A DNA stretch of 64,000 nt. Origin: Ruminococcus sp. 210702-SL.1.03. Lineage in GTDB: Bacteria > Bacillota > Clostridia > Oscillospirales > Ruminococcaceae. A program made the position numbers and the translations under genes. The notes under the pieces are model-generated. The model ran no database searches. It was given only the letters and a program-made list of their open reading frames with translations, and was not told the DNA's origin. The stretch spans positions 186,001 through 250,000 of the forward strand of contig NZ_JAJCLZ010000001.1 in the NCBI RefSeq assembly GCF_020559915.1, read 5' to 3'. Positions 42,515-51,824 of this stretch are shown piece by piece. Position 1 is the stretch's first letter. Each line of letters begins with the position of its first letter.

Positions 42515-42566
42515 AAGGGGCAAGGCATGGCTGGAGCAGGTTTGCTCCGCCGCTTTGCCCTTTTTC
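42515..42566 (+). terminator. Terminator before icd
   Basis: GGGCAAGGC pairs with GCTTTGCCC, with an inner GGAGCA/TGCTCC stem, followed by TTTTT. Confidence 0.85.
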
Positions 42567-42591
42567 ATATATTTTAAAAGGAGGATCATCA

Positions 42592-43803
42592 ATGGCAAAG
42601 ATACAGATGAAAACACCGCTCGTTGAAATGGACGGCGACGAAATGACCAGAATTATCTGGAAAGAGATCAAGGATATACTTATCCTGCCCTACGTTGACC
42701 TGAAGACCGAGTACTACGACCTCGGTCTGGAGTACCGCGAAAAGACCAAGGATCAGGTGACCATCGACTCGGCGAACGCTACCAAGAAGTACGGTGTAGC
42801 TGTAAAATGCGCTACCATCACGCCGAACGCGGCAAGAATGCCCGAGTACAACCTTTCGCAGATGTGGAAGTCGCCGAACGGCACTATACGCGCTATGCTC
42901 GACGGAACTGTTTTCCGCGCGCCGATACTGGTAAAGGGCATCACCCCGTACATTCCGACATGGACAAAGCCCATCACCATCGCGCGTCACGCTTACGGCG
43001 ATGTTTACAAGAACGTAGAGATGAAGTGCCCGAAGGACTCTAAGGCTGAGCTGGTGCTGACCGACAAGGACGGCAACGTTTCTAAGGAAACTATCTACGA
43101 TTTCAAGGACTCGGCGGGTATCATACAGGGTCTGCACAACAAGGAAAGCTCGATAGCTTCGTTCGCAAGAGCCTGCTTCAACTACGCGCTCGACACCAAG
43201 CAGGACGTTTGGTTCGCTACCAAAGACACCATCTCGAAGAAGTACGACCACACCTTTAAGGACGTTTTCGCTGAGATCTTTGAGAAAGAGTACAAGGAGA
43301 AATTCGCGGCGGCGGGAATCGAATATTTCTACACCCTTATCGACGACGCTGTTGCAAGAGTTATCCGCTCAAACGGCGGCTACATATGGGCATGCAAGAA
43401 CTACGACGGCGACGTTATGAGCGACATGGTGGCTACCGCCTACGGCTCGCTCGCTATGATGACCTCGGTACTCGTTTCGCCCGACGGCATTTACGAGTAC
43501 GAAGCGGCACACGGCACGGTACAGCGCCACTACTACAAGCACCTCAAGGGCGAAGAGACCTCTACCAACTCGGTAGCTACCCTCTTTGCATGGACAGGCG
43601 CGCTGCGCAAGAGAGGCGAGCTTGATGAGCTGCCCGAGCTTATGGCATTTGCCGACAAGCTCGAAAAGGCGACCATCAAGACCATCGAGGACGGCGTAAT
43701 GACCGGCGACCTCTACCTGCTTTCCAAGCTGGAGAACAAGCAGAAGGTAAATACCGAGGACTTCCTCAAAGCAGTTGACGAAAGACTGAAAGCGATGCTC
43801 TAA
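42592..43803 (+). CDS. icd: Isocitrate dehydrogenase (NADP-dependent type)
   Basis: A 403-aa enzyme that oxidises isocitrate to 2-oxoglutarate. It follows the eukaryote-like homodimeric branch: [18 protein letters not shown] at residues 5-22, [36 protein letters not shown] (isocitrate binding near residue 95), the metal-binding [23 protein letters not shown], and [14 protein letters not shown] (NADP-binding loop with His/Arg for the 2'-phosphate). AGGAGG lies seven bases before the ATG. The gap to the upstream gene holds a strong terminator and no clear promoter. Confidence 0.95.
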   Translation: MAKIQMKTPLVEMDGDEMTRIIWKEIKDILILPYVDLKTEYYDLGLEYREKTKDQVTIDSANATKKYGVAVKCATITPNAARMPEYNLSQMWKSPNGTIRAMLDGTVFRAPILVKGITPYIPTWTKPITIARHAYGDVYKNVEMKCPKDSKAELVLTDKDGNVSKETIYDFKDSAGIIQGLHNKESSIASFARACFNYALDTKQDVWFATKDTISKKYDHTFKDVFAEIFEKEYKEKFAAAGIEYFYTLIDDAVARVIRSNGGYIWACKNYDGDVMSDMVATAYGSLAMMTSVLVSPDGIYEYEAAHGTVQRHYYKHLKGEETSTNSVATLFAWTGALRKRGELDELPELMAFADKLEKATIKTIEDGVMTGDLYLLSKLENKQKVNTEDFLKAVDERLKAML

Positions 43804-43828
43804 TGCTCTGACAGCATCGCAAACATAA

Positions 43829-43868
43829 AAAAGCGGCGACCCGTTACGTTCAGCGGGCCGCCGTTATT
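43829..43868. terminator. Terminator after icd
   Basis: GCGGC...CCCG pairs with CGGG...GCCGC, followed by TTATTTGTTATT on plus; six A precede it for the minus strand. Confidence 0.75.
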
Positions 43869-43884
43869 TGTTATTCGGATAATG

Positions 43885-44772
43885 TTATGGTCTTTTATCG
43901 TCGCCAAGGATCTCAGCGTCGTCGAGGAGACCGGAAGAAGCAAGAGCCTGTACTCTGTAATACATCAAATTATCGTTCGAATAAGAGTAATAAATTGAAA
44001 GGCTTTTGCCGACATATTCACCGTCGGTGAAATTTTTATAACTCTTCTCACCGTCAACAATTATGCCGTAATCTTCACAAAGTTCATCTATCGAATTTGC
44101 AGAAGCCTTAGTAAGTTTTTTCGCGCCGTAGTCATATGCATAAAAGAAAACGTATTTATACTCAAGATCCCAATGGTTATCCCAAAAATCCTCATTTTCA
44201 TCTGTATCTGCTCTGTCAATAGACACAACATACATTTCAGGGTCAGAGCTATTGTTTCTATAAACATTGCCCAGCTCAAATCTTTTATAGCATTCACTTT
44301 TGCTCAAACCCGTAATTTCAGCGAGGTCTTCAAAAGCGTACTTTGCATACTCAGCGTACTTCGACTCCTGATAAATATCCGCTCTGTCGCTCTTTTTCAC
44401 GCAGTCATAAGCCTTGCCGTACTTGCCCTCTGAGAGCATAGCTTCGATAAGATCGTCGCGCTCCTTTTTCGGGGCGGCGTCGTAAGCCATTTGATACTCG
44501 CCCATATTGTAGAAAAATTCGGGCGAAGTGAGGTAGCCGTAAGCCTTTATTCCCGCAGGAACGAGCACCGCCAGCGCCGCTCCGAAGCCTATCAGGAACA
44601 GCACGAAATTCAGCAGCTTGCTCTTCTTTTTCTTGACGGGCTGAACAGCTGGTGCGGGTCTGGCGCAGCGGGGCTGAGCACCTGCCATCAGGAAAGGCTC
44701 GCCGCAATTTGGGCAGCCGCCCAGGCTGTCGTCGGAAACTGTACCGCATTTTCTGCATAATATCTTAGCCAT
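43885..44772 (-). CDS. Zinc-ribbon membrane protein (unknown function)
   Basis: A 295-aa protein starting MAKILCRKCGTVSDD. Two Cys pairs (CRKCG, CPNCG) within the first 22 residues form a zinc ribbon. A basic patch and one membrane helix follow (LLNFVLFLIGFGAALAVLVPA, residues 53-73). The exported region begins with a repeat-like helical section (YNMGEYQMAYDAAPKKERDDL, GKYGKAYDCVKKSDRADI) resembling tetratricopeptide-type hairpins. It ends with an acidic Tyr-rich domain. GGGGAGTGG precedes the ATG. It lies 17 bp after the next zinc-ribbon gene and probably shares its promoter. Confidence 0.78.
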   Translation of the reverse strand: MAKILCRKCGTVSDDSLGGCPNCGEPFLMAGAQPRCARPAPAVQPVKKKKSKLLNFVLFLIGFGAALAVLVPAGIKAYGYLTSPEFFYNMGEYQMAYDAAPKKERDDLIEAMLSEGKYGKAYDCVKKSDRADIYQESKYAEYAKYAFEDLAEITGLSKSECYKRFELGNVYRNNSSDPEMYVVSIDRADTDENEDFWDNHWDLEYKYVFFYAYDYGAKKLTKASANSIDELCEDYGIIVDGEKSYKNFTDGEYVGKSLSIYYSYSNDNLMYYRVQALASSGLLDDAEILGDDKRP

Positions 44773-44789
44773 TTTTCACCACTCCCCTC

Positions 44790-45479
44790 TTAATATACGT
44801 CGAGCACCTTAGGCGTGCTCTCCATTTTATCATCAGCTACTGCGGTAACGTACCACTCGCCATCTATCTTATAGACCACGAAATTCGCTTCGCAGTCCTT
44901 ACTGCGCTTATCTCCCTTGACTTTCAGATCTACGGTAACGAGAACGCCTTCCTCAACGGTCTCGCCGTTTTCCAGACTGCCCTCAGTAAGGCGCTGTTTG
45001 GATTTTAGAAGCGGCTTTACCGACTTGAATTTGTAGGAATATTTAGCATTTTCGCCGTACTTATCCTCTTTGGCGTCAAAAAATTCATCGTAACGTTCTT
45101 CGAGATAATCGTCCTCGCTTATGTAATCATCAAGATCCTCATCATTTGAAAGTGCCGAATATTTGTAGATCTCGGCAAAATCTTCAAAATCTTCCGCACT
45201 CAGCGCTTTGACGTAATCGGAGACCGCTCCGAGGTAAGGGGTCGCGAAAATGCGCTCGCAGATCTTCGCGGCGGAAACGCACACCGCCAGAACTATCGCA
45301 AAAGTCACCAGCTTTTTAACGGGCACGGGCTTGGCTGACTTTTGCTTCGCGGGGCGCGGCTGAGACTGCGGGACACTGCGGCGTGGCAGGCTTTCTTCCT
45401 GCGGAGCGCCGCACACGGGACAAAATTTGCTGCCGGCATTCATCTGACTGCCGCATTTGGTACAAAAAACCTTATCCAT
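44790..45479 (-). CDS. Zinc-ribbon membrane protein with NTF2-like exported domain (function unknown)
   Basis: A 229-aa protein starting MDKVFCTKCGSQMNAGSKFC. The zinc ribbon (CTKCG, CPVCG) is followed by a Pro/Lys-rich linker, one membrane helix (LVTFAIVLAVCVSAAKI, near residue 65) and an exported domain with 'YVKALSAEDFEDFAEIY' and 'VDLKVKGDKRSKDCEANFVVYKIDGEWYVT', a layout like small lipoprotein or NTF2-like folds. GGAGG precedes ATG 45479. First gene of a two-gene operon with the similar protein downstream. Confidence 0.8.
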   Translation of the reverse strand: MDKVFCTKCGSQMNAGSKFCPVCGAPQEESLPRRSVPQSQPRPAKQKSAKPVPVKKLVTFAIVLAVCVSAAKICERIFATPYLGAVSDYVKALSAEDFEDFAEIYKYSALSNDEDLDDYISEDDYLEERYDEFFDAKEDKYGENAKYSYKFKSVKPLLKSKQRLTEGSLENGETVEEGVLVTVDLKVKGDKRSKDCEANFVVYKIDGEWYVTAVADDKMESTPKVLDVY

Positions 45480-45535
45480 ATATCTTCCTCCATAAATATG
45501 TGTGCAAAAATGCACTTATCGCTTTATTATAGCAC

Positions 45536-45564
45536 GACGGCTGACAAAATGCAAGTATCCCGAT
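45536..45564 (-). promoter_or_regulatory. Promoter of the two zinc-ribbon genes
   Basis: Minus strand: TTGCAT (45559-45564), 17-nt spacer, TATAAT (45536-45541). Confidence 0.7.
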
Positions 45565-45657
45565 CTGAAAATTCGATACATTTTAGCACGATTGGTTACA
45601 TTCTGCGCGTCTTCGGCGAAATTCTTCACATTTTTCGCGCTAATTTCGGCGGCAATA

Positions 45658-45686
45658 TTGACATCTTCGCCAAATTGTACTATAAT
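45658..45686 (+). promoter_or_regulatory. Promoter of the triple zinc-ribbon gene
   Basis: TTGACA (45658-45663), 17-nt spacer, TATAAT (45681-45686). It is divergent from the promoter at 45536-45564, 94 bp apart. Confidence 0.85.
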
Positions 45687-45738
45687 AAAAGTAGGAGAAT
45701 TTGCGGCGAAAATGCCGCTTTGAGCGGAGGTATTACAT

Positions 45739-46425
45739 ATGGAAAACGAAAGATCCCGCGTTATAAAGGTCAAGGTGCGCGCAGTTGGCAAGCCAGCGGC
45801 TGAAGAAAAGCCAGCGGAAGCGCCTGCCGAGCCGGTCGTGCAGACCGAGCAGACCGTTGAAACGCCCGTCGAACAGCCCGCCGAGCCTGCTGTTGAGGAT
45901 AACACTTCGGACGTTGCGGAAGCAGCTGAAACCGCGGAAGTTGAAGAGGCCGAGGAAGCGGCTGAGCCTGCTGAACCCATTGAAGAGGCGGCAAAAGAGT
46001 TCGAGGAAGAGCCTGCAAACGAGCCTATCGAAGAGCCTGCGGAACAGATCGAAGCTGAGAAAACAGAGGAAGAAGTCGAACCTGTCATAAACGCTGAGCC
46101 GAACGCTAAGCCCGCCATGGCTGAGGTCGGCGCGGAGGGGATCGCCTGCCCGAACTGCGGCAAGATGTGTCCCGAGGGCGACGCTTTCTGCATTGCCTGC
46201 GGCACTCGTCTGAACCAACCGAAGTCTGAGCCTAAACCTGAACCAGCGCCAGCGAACCGCTGTCCAAAGTGCGGAACTGAGTGCGCCGAGGGCGACAGCT
46301 TTTGCATGAACTGCGGCACTCGTCTGAACCAGCCCGCACCCGCGGTAAACGTCTGCCCGAAGTGCGGCACCGAAGTTTCGCCAAACTCGCTCTTCTGCAT
46401 CAATTGCGGAAACAGACTGAAATAA
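45739..46425 (+). CDS. Acidic low-complexity protein with three zinc ribbons
   Basis: A 228-aa soluble protein. After a short basic start (MENERSRVIKVKVRAVGK), residues 20-130 are a Glu/Ala/Pro-rich disordered tract. Three zinc ribbons follow at the C-terminus (CPNCG...CIACG; CPKCG...CMNCG; CPKCG...CINCG), joined by Pro-rich linkers, each ending in a TRLNQP- or NRLK-like tail. No membrane helix is present. GGAGG precedes the ATG. It lies five bases before a membrane-protein gene in the same operon. The ribbons may mediate protein or nucleic-acid contacts; I do not know its function. Confidence 0.78.
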   Translation: MENERSRVIKVKVRAVGKPAAEEKPAEAPAEPVVQTEQTVETPVEQPAEPAVEDNTSDVAEAAETAEVEEAEEAAEPAEPIEEAAKEFEEEPANEPIEEPAEQIEAEKTEEEVEPVINAEPNAKPAMAEVGAEGIACPNCGKMCPEGDAFCIACGTRLNQPKSEPKPEPAPANRCPKCGTECAEGDSFCMNCGTRLNQPAPAVNVCPKCGTEVSPNSLFCINCGNRLK

Positions 46426-46429
46426 AACC

Positions 46430-47170
46430 ATGAAAAACACATCTGCCGAGGAAAAGCCCGAAAGAAGCGGCGCGGGACTGGCGGTATTCATCGTCTTTGC
46501 ACTGCTGGCGCTGGGCGCAGGGGCTTTCGGCGCACGATACGCGGTAAAGACCTTTGCGGGCGGCGCGGCTGTCAGCGAAAGCACGTCTGCCGAAAGCTCT
46601 GAAAGCGCGAACGAAAGCGGCGGCACGGCGATAAGCGAGATACAGCTTTCGACCGAAACCGTTGAGATACAGCTCGGCATCACCGACTTTTCCGCCGACC
46701 TTCCCGACGTTATCAACGACGACACCGAAGAGTTGGGCACCTGCTCGTACAAATTCGCGCCCGCCGAGAGCGGCCAAATGACGCTTCGGGTCAACCTCGG
46801 CGCAGACGAAAATCCAGAGGTCGCGAGCGACGATTACAGCATCGCCGAGGTCTACGGGCTGGAAGAACAGCAGGGCGGCGTTTACACATTCACCATAACT
46901 GGCAAGCGAGAGGGCAGCACATTCATAACGTTCAGCGGCAGCGACCCGCGCACTATGCGGCGGATATACGTCACCGTGAAAGGCTCAGCGCCGCAGCGGA
47001 GGTCGAGCGACCCCGACGTCCTTTCATTCAACGACGAGAAGAACACCTACTCGATAAACCGAAGCGGAAATGTTACCATTAGCTGGTACAACGGCGACAC
47101 CGAGGTCTACTCGAAAGAGGTGCGCGTTGAGTACACCGAGCCAGTTCCAGAGGGCAGCTCATCTAAGTAA
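46430..47170 (+). CDS. Membrane-anchored protein with Ig-like exported domain (unknown function)
   Basis: A 246-aa protein with one N-terminal helix (LAVFIVFALLALGAGAFGA, residues 17-35), a Ser/Glu linker, and an exported beta-rich region. That region includes 'GGVYTFTITGKREGSTFITFSGSDPRTMRRIYVTV', an Ig-like strand order. The start is five bases after the previous stop and lacks a strong ribosome site, so translational coupling is likely. A terminator follows. No enzyme motif is seen. Confidence 0.75.
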   Translation: MKNTSAEEKPERSGAGLAVFIVFALLALGAGAFGARYAVKTFAGGAAVSESTSAESSESANESGGTAISEIQLSTETVEIQLGITDFSADLPDVINDDTEELGTCSYKFAPAESGQMTLRVNLGADENPEVASDDYSIAEVYGLEEQQGGVYTFTITGKREGSTFITFSGSDPRTMRRIYVTVKGSAPQRRSSDPDVLSFNDEKNTYSINRSGNVTISWYNGDTEVYSKEVRVEYTEPVPEGSSSK

Positions 47171-47175
47171 AAAAT

Positions 47176-47210
47176 CAGACCGTGCAGTTTTCGCCGCACG
47201 GTCTTTTTGT
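47176..47210. terminator. Terminator between convergent genes
   Basis: GACCGTGC pairs with GCACGGTC, followed by TTTTTGTGTT on plus; A-rich on the other side. Confidence 0.8.
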
Positions 47211-47228
47211 GTTGATATTTGAATTTTA

Positions 47229-48770
47229 TCAAGCCTGTGGAGTATCGTTATCCGCGGGCTTTTCTTTATTTTCGGGCTGGGCGGGGTGGTCGGTATCGTC
47301 ACCTTTTGGCGTATCATCCGAATTAGCCGAAATGCCCTGACCGATAGCCCTGCCGGTAACGAACGAATTTATCATCGACTTGAGGTCGATGCCGATGCCC
47401 TCTAGCATACCGGAGGACACTTGGTTGGTCGAGCGGGTGATGTCCTCTATCATCTTGGCGCTGTTGCCCTCGCCGTACATCGTTATACTGCCGACCTTCG
47501 CGAGCGGCTCGGAAACGGCTTTCGCGACCTGCGGCAGAACGTCGAAATACATCTGCAACACCGCGGCTTCCTGCATTTTCTGCATAGCCTCAGCCTTTTT
47601 GTTCAGACCCTCTGCCTCAGCGAGAGCCTTTGCGCGGATAGCGTTCGCCTCCGCCTCGCCGACGGCGCGGATACCCTCGGCCTCCTGCAATTTGGCGTAT
47701 TTCATCGCTTCGGCGCGGGCTTTCTGCGCTTCGGCGTCCTTCTGCTGTTCATAAAGTTCGGCTTCCGCCTGTTTCGAGCGCTGGAAAAGCGCCGCCTGCG
47801 CCTCCTGCTCCTTGCGGTAGCGCTCAGCGTCCGCCTTTTTCTTTACCTCGGCATTGAGCGATTGCTCCTGCACCTCTGCCTGCTTAGCGTGCAGAAGTAC
47901 GTCCTGCTCGGTCTTGGCAATATCAGCCATCGAGCTTGTGACCTCGATAGTCTTGCGCTGTTCCTGCTGCTGAATATCGTAAGCCGCGTCAGCCTCAGCC
48001 TGCTTGATGTCAGACTGCTTTTTCAGCTCCGCCTTGCGGATAGCCAGCTCGTTATTTCTCTGCGCGATCTCGGTCTCAGCCTGCACGCGGGCGTCGTTCG
48101 ACTCTTTGCTTGCGCGCGCCTGCGCTATCTGAATATCGCGCTCCGCCTCAGCCTTAGTTATAGCGGCGGTCTTTTGGATCTTGGTGGTGTTGTCGATACC
48201 GAGGTTTTCTATCAAGCCCTGCTCATCGGTAAGGTTCTGAACGTTGAAAGAAACTATCTCCAGACCCATATTCGCGAGGTCGGGCGCGGCGTTATCCTGC
48301 ACCTTTTCGGCGAACTTTTTGCGGTCGTTCACCATATCCTGCAGCGACATCTGACCCACGATCTCGCGGACGTTGCCCTCGAGCACTTCGCGCGCAACGC
48401 TGCAAATGTAAGCGGAATTTTGATTAAGGAAGTTCTGCGCGGCGAGCGCGAGCTTATTCTCTTGATCTGAGATCTTGACGTTTACCACCGAGTCAACGCG
48501 AACGTTGATATAATCGGCGGTCGGCACGCTGGTAGCGGTCTTGACATCTACTGAAATAAGCTTCAGACTGAGCTTGTCAAGACGCTCTAAGAAAGGTATC
48601 TTGATACCCGCCTTGCCTATCAGCACTTTTTTTCGCAGACCCGAGATTATGTACGCTTCGTCGGGCGGGGCTTTGCAGTAGCCCGAAATGATAATGATTA
48701 TCAGCAGGACTACGCCCGCCGCGATGCCGAGCTGCGGGATGTGCGAGGATACAAATTCCATAAAGTCCAT
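47229..48770 (-). CDS. Flotillin-like SPFH membrane protein
   Basis: A 513-aa scaffold of membrane microdomains. One N-terminal hairpin or helix (IAAGVVLLIIIIISGY, near residues 16-31) is followed by an SPFH domain (DEAYIISGLRKKVLIGKAGIKIPFLERLDKL ... VREIVGQMSLQDM). A long Ala/Glu/Gln-rich coiled coil spans about residues 200-400, with repeated EA motifs, and the C-terminal part ends in an acidic Pro-rich tail. This matches FloT/YqiK-type flotillins. A small NfeD partner, common beside flotillin genes, is not found next to it. GGGAGG precedes ATG 48770; longer frames lack a site. Confidence 0.88.
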   Translation of the reverse strand: MDFMEFVSSHIPQLGIAAGVVLLIIIIISGYCKAPPDEAYIISGLRKKVLIGKAGIKIPFLERLDKLSLKLISVDVKTATSVPTADYINVRVDSVVNVKISDQENKLALAAQNFLNQNSAYICSVAREVLEGNVREIVGQMSLQDMVNDRKKFAEKVQDNAAPDLANMGLEIVSFNVQNLTDEQGLIENLGIDNTTKIQKTAAITKAEAERDIQIAQARASKESNDARVQAETEIAQRNNELAIRKAELKKQSDIKQAEADAAYDIQQQEQRKTIEVTSSMADIAKTEQDVLLHAKQAEVQEQSLNAEVKKKADAERYRKEQEAQAALFQRSKQAEAELYEQQKDAEAQKARAEAMKYAKLQEAEGIRAVGEAEANAIRAKALAEAEGLNKKAEAMQKMQEAAVLQMYFDVLPQVAKAVSEPLAKVGSITMYGEGNSAKMIEDITRSTNQVSSGMLEGIGIDLKSMINSFVTGRAIGQGISANSDDTPKGDDTDHPAQPENKEKPADNDTPQA

Positions 48771-48843
48771 AATGTTGCCTCCCATAAATATTTGTTTTTT
48801 GAATATGACTTCGCCAACAAATTCTGGCGTATGCCTTTGATAC

Positions 48844-48872
48844 ATTATATCACATATGACGAAAAAAGTCAA
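48844..48872 (-). promoter_or_regulatory. Promoter of the flotillin gene
   Basis: Minus strand: TTGACT (48867-48872), 17-nt spacer, TATAAT (48844-48849). Confidence 0.8.
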
Positions 48873-48967
48873 CAAAAAGCGGCGGCGCGGTGTGTAAAAG
48901 TTCTGAAATTCGCGGCTTGTACATATTATAATCAGGACAGGAACTTTTTAGAAAAGGAGATGGCGCT

Positions 48968-50680
48968 TTGAAAAGACAAAGCTTTTTAAAAGGCTCGGCT
49001 GTACTGATGACGATGGTGCTGGTAACAAAACTCATCGGTATGATCTACAAAGTGCCGCTGACGAATATGCTTGGCGGCACAGGAATGAGCTGCTATTCGG
49101 GGGCTTTCGCGATATTCGCGCCGGTATTCGCGGCGGCTGCGGCGGGCGTGCCGAGCGCTATGAGCAGGCTGGTCTCCGAGCAATTGGCGCTGGGGCGGTA
49201 CGCGAACGCGGTAAAAATAAAGCGCGCCGCCCTGCTGATATTCTCCGCCGTTTCGATAGCGATGAGCCTTGCGCTGATACTTTCGGCACACATTCTCGCG
49301 GCGCGGGTGATACACGTTCCGCAGGCGAAATGGGCGCTCATCGGCGTTTTGCTCTCGCTCTTTCCCGCCGCCGTGATGAACGTCGAGCGCGGCTGGGCTG
49401 AGGGCATCGGCAGCATGACCCCTACAGCTTCCTCAGAGATCGCGGAAACTATCTTCAAGGCGGTTTTCGGGCTGGCACTGCCCTACAAGGTGATAAGCGC
49501 CGCGCGAGCGAGTTTTGAGGCGTACCACGGCTGTTTCGGGCACTACTGCGCAGATATGCGCGAGGCCATGATGACCTCCGCCCCATACGCCGCCGCGGCT
49601 TCTGCGCTGGGCGTTTCGCTGGCTTCATTTGCCGCCTGCATATGGGTGTTTATACGCACGCGGGGGCTCAGCAGACGTTGCGCGCGGGAGTTTGAGCACA
49701 CAGGTCTGCCGCGTGATATGGGACTGCGGGCAGCTTGCAGAAAGCTTCGGCAGTTCACCCTGCCCGTCGCGATGACGGCGGTGGTCGCGACCCTTTCGGC
49801 AACGGCAGACCTCGTTACCATCTCGCCGCAACTGGAACGTGCGATAAGCCGACGATCTGAGATATTTGAACATCTCGGCGAATACGGGATAGCGGCGGAC
49901 GAGCGTGCGGGTTTTGTGTACGGCTCATACTCCGGACTGGCGCTGATGATATTCGGGCTGCTGCCGACCTTTACGGCGATGCTGGGCAAGAGCGCCCTGC
50001 CGACCCTCAGCACGGCGTTTGCGCGGCGGGATAAGCGCGGAATGACGAAATGTCTGCGGTCGATGCTTCTGCTATCGGCGGGGCTTAGTCTGCCGGGCGG
50101 TCTGGGGATATGCGCGCTTGCCGAACCGATACTGCGGCTCTTTTTCGGCGGTGCGGCGGCTGAGATCTCGGTATCGGCGCGACCGCTCGCGATACTTGGC
50201 ATTGGCGCGGCGTTCATGGGCGTGGCGGTGCCTTGCCTGACGGCGTTGCAGGCGTGCGAAAAGCAGGGCACGGCGGCGGTGATAAGCATTTCGGGGGCGG
50301 GGCTGAAACTCGCGCTGAACATACTGCTCATACCTATCCCCGTGCTGAACATCAGCGGCGCCGCGCTCTCAACGGCGATCTCGCAGGCGGTGATGTGCGT
50401 TTGGGCGTTGGCGATACTTTTAAAAGCTTCGCACGCCGAACGAAGCACGATAAAAGCCGCGCTGACGCCGATATTGCCCGCACTGCTCTGCACCGCGGCG
50501 GCAAAACTAACGCAAAACGCGCTGATACCGCGGCTTGGCGGACGTTTTGAACGGTTCGGAGTGCTGATTTCAATTGCAATTGGTGCAATAATTTGCTTGA
50601 TTTCCTTTAGTTTATTGTGCATTTCTCCGAAAAATCAAATAAAGGGGATTTTTTCAAAAAAAATTTCTCAAACCACTTGA
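48968..50680 (+). CDS. Polysaccharide/lipid flippase of the SpoVB/YabM family (MOP superfamily)
   Basis: A 570-aa polytopic membrane protein with about 14 hydrophobic helices. The opening FLKGSAVLMTMVLVTKLIGMIYKVPLTNMLG is characteristic of SpoVB/YabM exporters, relatives of lipid II flippases. The central part holds PVAMTAVVATLSATADLVTI, another family sign. Start TTG 48968 has AAGGAG eight bases upstream. Order with mazG, hup and the S4-domain gene matches the Bacillus yabM-yabN-yabO region, which favours a YabM-like role in cell-envelope or spore-wall precursor export (inference). Confidence 0.87.
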   Translation: MKRQSFLKGSAVLMTMVLVTKLIGMIYKVPLTNMLGGTGMSCYSGAFAIFAPVFAAAAAGVPSAMSRLVSEQLALGRYANAVKIKRAALLIFSAVSIAMSLALILSAHILAARVIHVPQAKWALIGVLLSLFPAAVMNVERGWAEGIGSMTPTASSEIAETIFKAVFGLALPYKVISAARASFEAYHGCFGHYCADMREAMMTSAPYAAAASALGVSLASFAACIWVFIRTRGLSRRCAREFEHTGLPRDMGLRAACRKLRQFTLPVAMTAVVATLSATADLVTISPQLERAISRRSEIFEHLGEYGIAADERAGFVYGSYSGLALMIFGLLPTFTAMLGKSALPTLSTAFARRDKRGMTKCLRSMLLLSAGLSLPGGLGICALAEPILRLFFGGAAAEISVSARPLAILGIGAAFMGVAVPCLTALQACEKQGTAAVISISGAGLKLALNILLIPIPVLNISGAALSTAISQAVMCVWALAILLKASHAERSTIKAALTPILPALLCTAAAKLTQNALIPRLGGRFERFGVLISIAIGAIICLISFSLLCISPKNQIKGIFSKKISQTT

Positions 50681-50742
50681 AATTCTGCGAAATATAGGGT
50701 AAAATAAATATAAGCGCACATCTCAGAAACGGAAGTGATGAT

Positions 50743-51486
50743 TTGAATTTTGACGAAAGAGTAAGCAAACTGCTCGAAAAAGAGGACTACAATGTTTACG
50801 ATCTGGCGGAGATAGTTTCTCTGCTGCGCAGTGAAAAAGGCTGTCCTTGGGACAAAGTTCAGACTCACGAGAGCATACGCCGCGATTTTCTCGAGGAAAC
50901 TTACGAGGTGCTTGAGGCTATCGACTGCGGCTCGGCGGAAATGATGCGCGAAGAGCTGGGCGACGTGCTTTTGCAGGTTATTTTCCACACCGATATTGAA
51001 AAGGACAAGGGCGCTTTCAACCTTGACGCGGTGGCGGACGAGGTTTGCAAAAAGCTGATACTGCGCCACCCGCACGTTTTCGGCAACGTTCAGGCTGACA
51101 CCGTTGACAAAGTACTTACCAACTGGGACGCCATCAAGAAGGACGAAAAAAAGCAGGAAACGTACACCGATACGCTCAAAAGCGTACCGAAGGTGTTCCC
51201 CTCGCTGATGCGCGCGCAGAAGCTTGGTAAGAGAGCTTCGCGGGCGGGCGTTAACTTTGAGAGCAAGGCGCAGCTGCTGGCAGCGATGCGCGGCGAGCTT
51301 GAAAAGGAAGAGCCGAACACGGCGGATCTGCTGATGCTTTGCGCTAATCTGGCAAGGCTTGAGGGCGGCGACGCCGAGGAGGACTTGGCTCACAAGTGCG
51401 ACGCTTTTACCGAAAAGTTTGAAGCTTTGGAGAAAAGCGGACGGCTCGGGAATGCGAGCGCTGAGGAACTTTATTTGAAAGATTAA
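50743..51486 (+). CDS. mazG: MazG family nucleoside triphosphate pyrophosphohydrolase
   Basis: A 247-aa enzyme that hydrolyses nucleoside triphosphates, including aberrant ones, to monophosphates. The metal motif is visible in LRSEKGCPWDKVQTHESI, FLEETYEVLEAID and REELGDVLLQVIFH (residues 28-90). A second, weaker MazG-like half follows. Bacillus YabN carries an extra methylase domain, absent here. The start is TTG 50743 with GGAAGTG just upstream. It follows the flippase gene by 62 bp. Confidence 0.92.
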   Translation: MNFDERVSKLLEKEDYNVYDLAEIVSLLRSEKGCPWDKVQTHESIRRDFLEETYEVLEAIDCGSAEMMREELGDVLLQVIFHTDIEKDKGAFNLDAVADEVCKKLILRHPHVFGNVQADTVDKVLTNWDAIKKDEKKQETYTDTLKSVPKVFPSLMRAQKLGKRASRAGVNFESKAQLLAAMRGELEKEEPNTADLLMLCANLARLEGGDAEEDLAHKCDAFTEKFEALEKSGRLGNASAEELYLKD

Positions 51487-51531
51487 GCAAAGACGGCTTG
51501 ATAATACAAAATTTATGGAGGTATAGTAAAA

Positions 51532-51807
51532 ATGAAAAAGGCTGAACTTATCAATGCGATCTCTGAAAAAGGCGGATATTCTAAGAAGGACGCAGAAAAG
51601 GCACTTTCTGCCGTAATTGATTCCATCACCGACGCACTCGTTGCAGGCGAAAAGATCACCCTTGTAGGCTTTGGTACTTTTAAAGTAAAGAACAATCCTG
51701 AGAGAATGGGCAGAAATCCCCAGACACAGGAGCCCAAGCTCATCGAGGCTAAGAACGTACCTGTATTCAAGGCAGGTCAGGCTCTTAAGGACGCTGTAAA
51801 CAAGTAA
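51532..51807 (+). CDS. hup: HU-family DNA-binding protein
   Basis: A 91-aa nucleoid protein, MKKAELINAISEKGGYSKKDAEKAL, with the DNA-contacting arm GFGTFKVKNNPERMGRNPQT and C-terminal VPVFKAGQALKDAVN. It bends and compacts DNA as a dimer. GGAGG lies about ten bases before the ATG. It is 45 bp after mazG, in the order known from Bacillus and many Clostridia. A hairpin with a T tract follows, which could raise its mRNA level over the downstream gene. Confidence 0.97.
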   Translation: MKKAELINAISEKGGYSKKDAEKALSAVIDSITDALVAGEKITLVGFGTFKVKNNPERMGRNPQTQEPKLIEAKNVPVFKAGQALKDAVNK

Positions 51808-51824
51808 TTTGCTGCGAAAGCATC

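Noticed and set aside
45770..46794. Minus-strand frames opposite the triple zinc-ribbon gene
   Set aside because: They are low-complexity mirrors of the Glu/Ala-rich tract; the plus frame has a promoter, ribosome site and Cys pairs.
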